Part shown: positions 7,293-9,134 of the stretch, piece after piece | How positions within the stretch are numbered: position 1 is the stretch's first letter | How the letters are laid out: every line of letters starts with the position of its first letter | NCBI GenBank assembly: GCA_003455595.1 | Contig: DMQT01000018.1 | Span: 1-9,134, forward strand | Length of the DNA: 9,134 nt | Direction of reading: 5' to 3' | DNA from: Betaproteobacteria bacterium | GTDB taxonomy: Bacteria; Pseudomonadota; Gammaproteobacteria; Burkholderiales; Sulfuriferulaceae | Position numbers and translations under genes: made by a program | Notes under the pieces: generated by a model | The model's input: the letters and a program-made list of their open reading frames with translations, nothing else | Database searches by the model: none | Told to the model about the DNA's origin: nothing

Positions 7293-8023
7293 GCCCGGAA
7301 GTCTACGCGGCGGCAGCGGCGATACTGCTGGCAGCGTACTTCATTCGCGGTATTTCAGGTTTTGGCTCGGGCTTGATAGCAGTGCCACTGTTGGCGTTGT
7401 GGTTGCCATTGCAGTTTGTCGTGCCGCTGATGCTGTTGCTGGACTTTTCTGCCTCGTTGTTGCTGGGTGGCGTCAATTTTCGCCAGGTCGACTGGCGCGA
7501 GATCAGGGTGCTGTTGCCGTTCAGCTTGATCGGTGTAATCACCGGCACAGCACTGCTGCTGCATTTGCCTCTCAAACCAACCTTGATTGTGCTGGCGCTG
7601 TTTGTCGGCGCATTTGGCGTGCGATCGCTGCTAAATCTGCATGGCGACCGGCTCATTTCACGTTGGTGGGCGATGCCGGCTGCGTTCACCGGCGGTGCGG
7701 TGGGTGCCTTGTTCGGCACCGGTGGACCACCCTATGTCATTTATCTGACGCACCGTATTCATGACAAAGGCCGTTTGCGCGCCTCGTTTTCGGGTCTGTT
7801 TTTTATTGAAGGCTTGCTGCGGATTACCAGTTTTGCCGTGGTTGGTCTGTTCGCGGATTCGCGCTTGCTGTGGGCGTATCTGCTGAGTTTGCCGATCATG
7901 GCGGGTGGGTTGATGCTGGGCAGCCGCGTGCATGTTGGGCTGTCCCGTGTACAGTTGATGCAGCTAATTGGTGTGTTGCTGGTACTGAGCAGCATAAGCC
8001 TGTTAGTTAAAGCCAGCGTTTAA
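7289..8023 (+). CDS. TSUP family permease (TauE/SafE type)
   Basis: Integral inner-membrane protein of the TauE/SafE (TSUP) family, whose members move sulfur-containing or organic anions such as sulfite or sulfoacetate. The substrate here cannot be told from sequence. The 244-residue protein is mostly hydrophobic, with about eight membrane segments in two related halves. The family's paired glycine-rich motifs are visible: GISGFGSGL (21-29) and GALFGTGGPPYVIYL (139-153), the latter followed by basic residues. The start is TTG at 7289, overlapping the folB stop as TTGA; no ATG or GTG offers a better start before the first motif, and the Shine-Dalgarno is poor, so translation is probably coupled to folB. 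The TAA overlaps the xerD stop on the other strand by three bases. No sulfur-metabolism gene lies nearby. Confidence 0.9.
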   Translation: MSPEVYAAAAAILLAAYFIRGISGFGSGLIAVPLLALWLPLQFVVPLMLLLDFSASLLLGGVNFRQVDWREIRVLLPFSLIGVITGTALLLHLPLKPTLIVLALFVGAFGVRSLLNLHGDRLISRWWAMPAAFTGGAVGALFGTGGPPYVIYLTHRIHDKGRLRASFSGLFFIEGLLRITSFAVVGLFADSRLLWAYLLSLPIMAGGLMLGSRVHVGLSRVQLMQLIGVLLVLSSISLLVKASV

Positions 8024-8919
8024 CCCCGTGGATGATGTTTGGTGTGCAGCTGCTTGAGGCGTTCTCGCGCGACGTGGGTGTAAATCTGCGTGGTGGAAAT
8101 ATCCGCGTGACCGAGGAGTAGTTGCACCACGCGCAAGTCGGCACCGTGGTTGAGCAAGTGGGTGGCAAAGGCGTGGCGCAGCACATGGGGCGAGGGCAGC
8201 TTGACCAGACCGGCCTGCAGGCCGTGACGTTTTATCAGATACCAGAACGCCTGGCGTGTCATGGCACCACCGCGCTGGGTGACGAACAGCGCGTCACTCA
8301 TTGCCCCGGCCAGCAACTGGGGGCGGGATTCTTGCTGGTAGCGGGTAAGCCAGAGCAGTGCTTCTTCACCCAACGGCACCATTCTCTCCTTACCGCCCTT
8401 ACCCATTACCCGTACTACGCCCATGTCCAGGCTGACGTTAGCGCTACCCAGCGTCACCAGTTCGGACACGCGTAAGCCACTGGCATAGAGCATTTCCAGC
8501 ATGGCTTTGTCACGCAGCCCAAGTGCCGTGCCCAGGTCGGGTGCCACAAGCAGCCTGTCTACATCCGACTCTGACAGGCTTTTTGGCAACGAGCGCGGCA
8601 ATTTCGGGGCGTCTACCTTGAGCGTCGGATCGATGCGAATCGCGCCATCACGCAGCTTCAGCCGATAAAATCGCTTGAGTGCGGATAACTGGCGCGCCGT
8701 ACTGCGCGGGCTGGCTTTGCGCGCAAAACGGTATTGCAAATAGGCTTCAAGATCGACTTGTTCGGCCTGCAGTAATGGGCGCATGTACTGGCTATCGAGC
8801 CAGGTAGCAAACTGCATCAGGTCGCGGCGGTAGCTTTCCAACGTGTTGCGCGACAGGCCATCCTCCAGCCACAACAAGTCGCAAAAGCTATCAAGCGCCT
8901 TGGCTGATGCGGGATTCAT
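8020..8919 (-). CDS. xerD: Tyrosine recombinase XerD
   Basis: Site-specific recombinase that, with XerC, resolves chromosome dimers at dif near the division septum under FtsK control. The 299-residue product matches E. coli XerD (298). The N-terminal SAM-like DNA-binding domain covers about residues 5-90 ([14 protein letters not shown], 21-34). The catalytic domain shows the complete set R150 (ASGLRVSE), K174 (GKGGKER), H245 and R248 ([12 protein letters not shown]), H271 ([15 protein letters not shown]) and the nucleophile Y280. The C-terminus HHPRG resembles the E. coli ending HHPRA, which favours XerD over XerC. The ATG at 8919 lies 29 bases inside the end of the upstream alkyltransferase gene with no clear Shine-Dalgarno, so translation is probably coupled. 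It is a housekeeping Xer gene: no phage or integron partner is present. Confidence 0.96.
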   Translation of the reverse strand: MNPASAKALDSFCDLLWLEDGLSRNTLESYRRDLMQFATWLDSQYMRPLLQAEQVDLEAYLQYRFARKASPRSTARQLSALKRFYRLKLRDGAIRIDPTLKVDAPKLPRSLPKSLSESDVDRLLVAPDLGTALGLRDKAMLEMLYASGLRVSELVTLGSANVSLDMGVVRVMGKGGKERMVPLGEEALLWLTRYQQESRPQLLAGAMSDALFVTQRGGAMTRQAFWYLIKRHGLQAGLVKLPSPHVLRHAFATHLLNHGADLRVVQLLLGHADISTTQIYTHVARERLKQLHTKHHPRG

Positions 8920-9134
8920 GGGTTAATAACCAGGCTTTGTAATCCAGTGGCGCGCCGCTTACCGCGTGCATGAAGCCGCCGCGTCCATGTGCCGCGACGA
9001 CGCGATGACACGGCACAATAATCGGTAGCGGATTGGCACCGCAAGCCTGGCCGACTGCGCGCGGGCTAGAGTTCAACTGCTGCGCAAGTTGGCCATAACT
9101 CGTGGTGTGACCGGCCGGCAGTTGCATGAGGGCG
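8891..9134 (-). CDS. Methylated-DNA--protein-cysteine methyltransferase, 5' part outside window
   Basis: DNA repair protein (Ogt/MGMT type) that removes the alkyl group from O6-alkylguanine in a single-use transfer to its own cysteine. The C-terminal 80 residues are visible: [15 protein letters not shown], the helix-turn-helix/arginine-finger segment [13 protein letters not shown], the active-site PCHRVV with its cysteine codon at 9010-9008, then GRGGF and [10 protein letters not shown]. The ATG at 9127 is internal, because the frame stays open to the window end and the family continues upstream. After the PCHR motif the sequence reads [15 protein letters not shown], slightly longer than the common GGYxxGLxxK spacing. 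The end overlaps the xerD start by 29 bases. Whether it is a free-standing Ogt-type protein or the tail of an Ada-like fusion cannot be seen. Confidence 0.93.
   Translation of the reverse strand, partial: ALMQLPAGHTTSYGQLAQQLNSSPRAVGQACGANPLPIIVPCHRVVAAHGRGGFMHAVSGAPLDYKAWLLTHESRISQGA

Noticed and set aside
7289..8023. Assigning sulfite or taurine transport specifically to the TSUP permease
   Set aside because: The family transports varied substrates and no sulfur-metabolism gene is in the window.
8020..8919. Tyrosine recombinase as sign of an integrated phage, island or integron
   Set aside because: Full-length match to housekeeping XerD including the conserved C-terminus; no tRNA, attachment repeats, excisionase or cargo genes nearby.

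Overview
The window looks like a core chromosomal segment of a betaproteobacterium, perhaps from the Nitrosomonadales side. I infer this from moderately GC-rich coding sequence, the gene order, and the look of RpoD, FolB and XerD; no marker in the window fixes the genus. Eleven protein genes cover nearly everything. There is no gene-free stretch above about 100 bases, no RNA gene, no insertion sequence and no CRISPR array. All reading frames are intact; only the two edge genes (rpoD on the left, the alkyltransferase on the right) are cut, by the window itself.

Left half, minus strand (1-4365): the macromolecular-synthesis operon in the order rpsU, yqeY-like, dnaG, rpoD. It links translation initiation (S21), a GatB/YqeY-domain protein, replication priming (DnaG) and the housekeeping sigma factor. 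A strong sigma-70 promoter (TTGAAA, 16 bp, TATAAT) precedes rpsU. A second TATAAT lies in the 67-base dnaG-rpoD gap and would give rpoD its own transcription. A bulged stem-loop between the yqeY-like gene and dnaG sits where an attenuation or RNA-processing signal would be useful.

Middle (4458-7292): tsaD runs divergently from rpsU and makes the t6A tRNA modification. It ends tail-to-tail, with a 12-base overlap, against a minus-strand pair: plsY (phospholipid synthesis) followed 12 bases later by an uncharacterised protein with a long charged helical N-terminus and three membrane segments. folB (folate synthesis) diverges from plsY across a 48-base gap holding a perfect inverted repeat. The rpoD-dnaG-rpsU-tsaD and plsY-folB neighbourhoods resemble E. 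coli; the helical membrane gene is the departure.

Right end (7289-9134): a TSUP (TauE/SafE-type) permease begins at a TTG that overlaps the folB stop, so the two are probably coupled. It ends tail-to-tail against xerD (chromosome dimer resolution). The xerD start lies 29 bases inside the end of an O6-methylguanine-DNA methyltransferase gene that runs off the right edge.

I found no convincing new defence or mobile system. The points most worth a second look are the helical membrane protein beside plsY, the compact overlaps and TTGA junctions, and the small regulatory structures in the short intergenic gaps.
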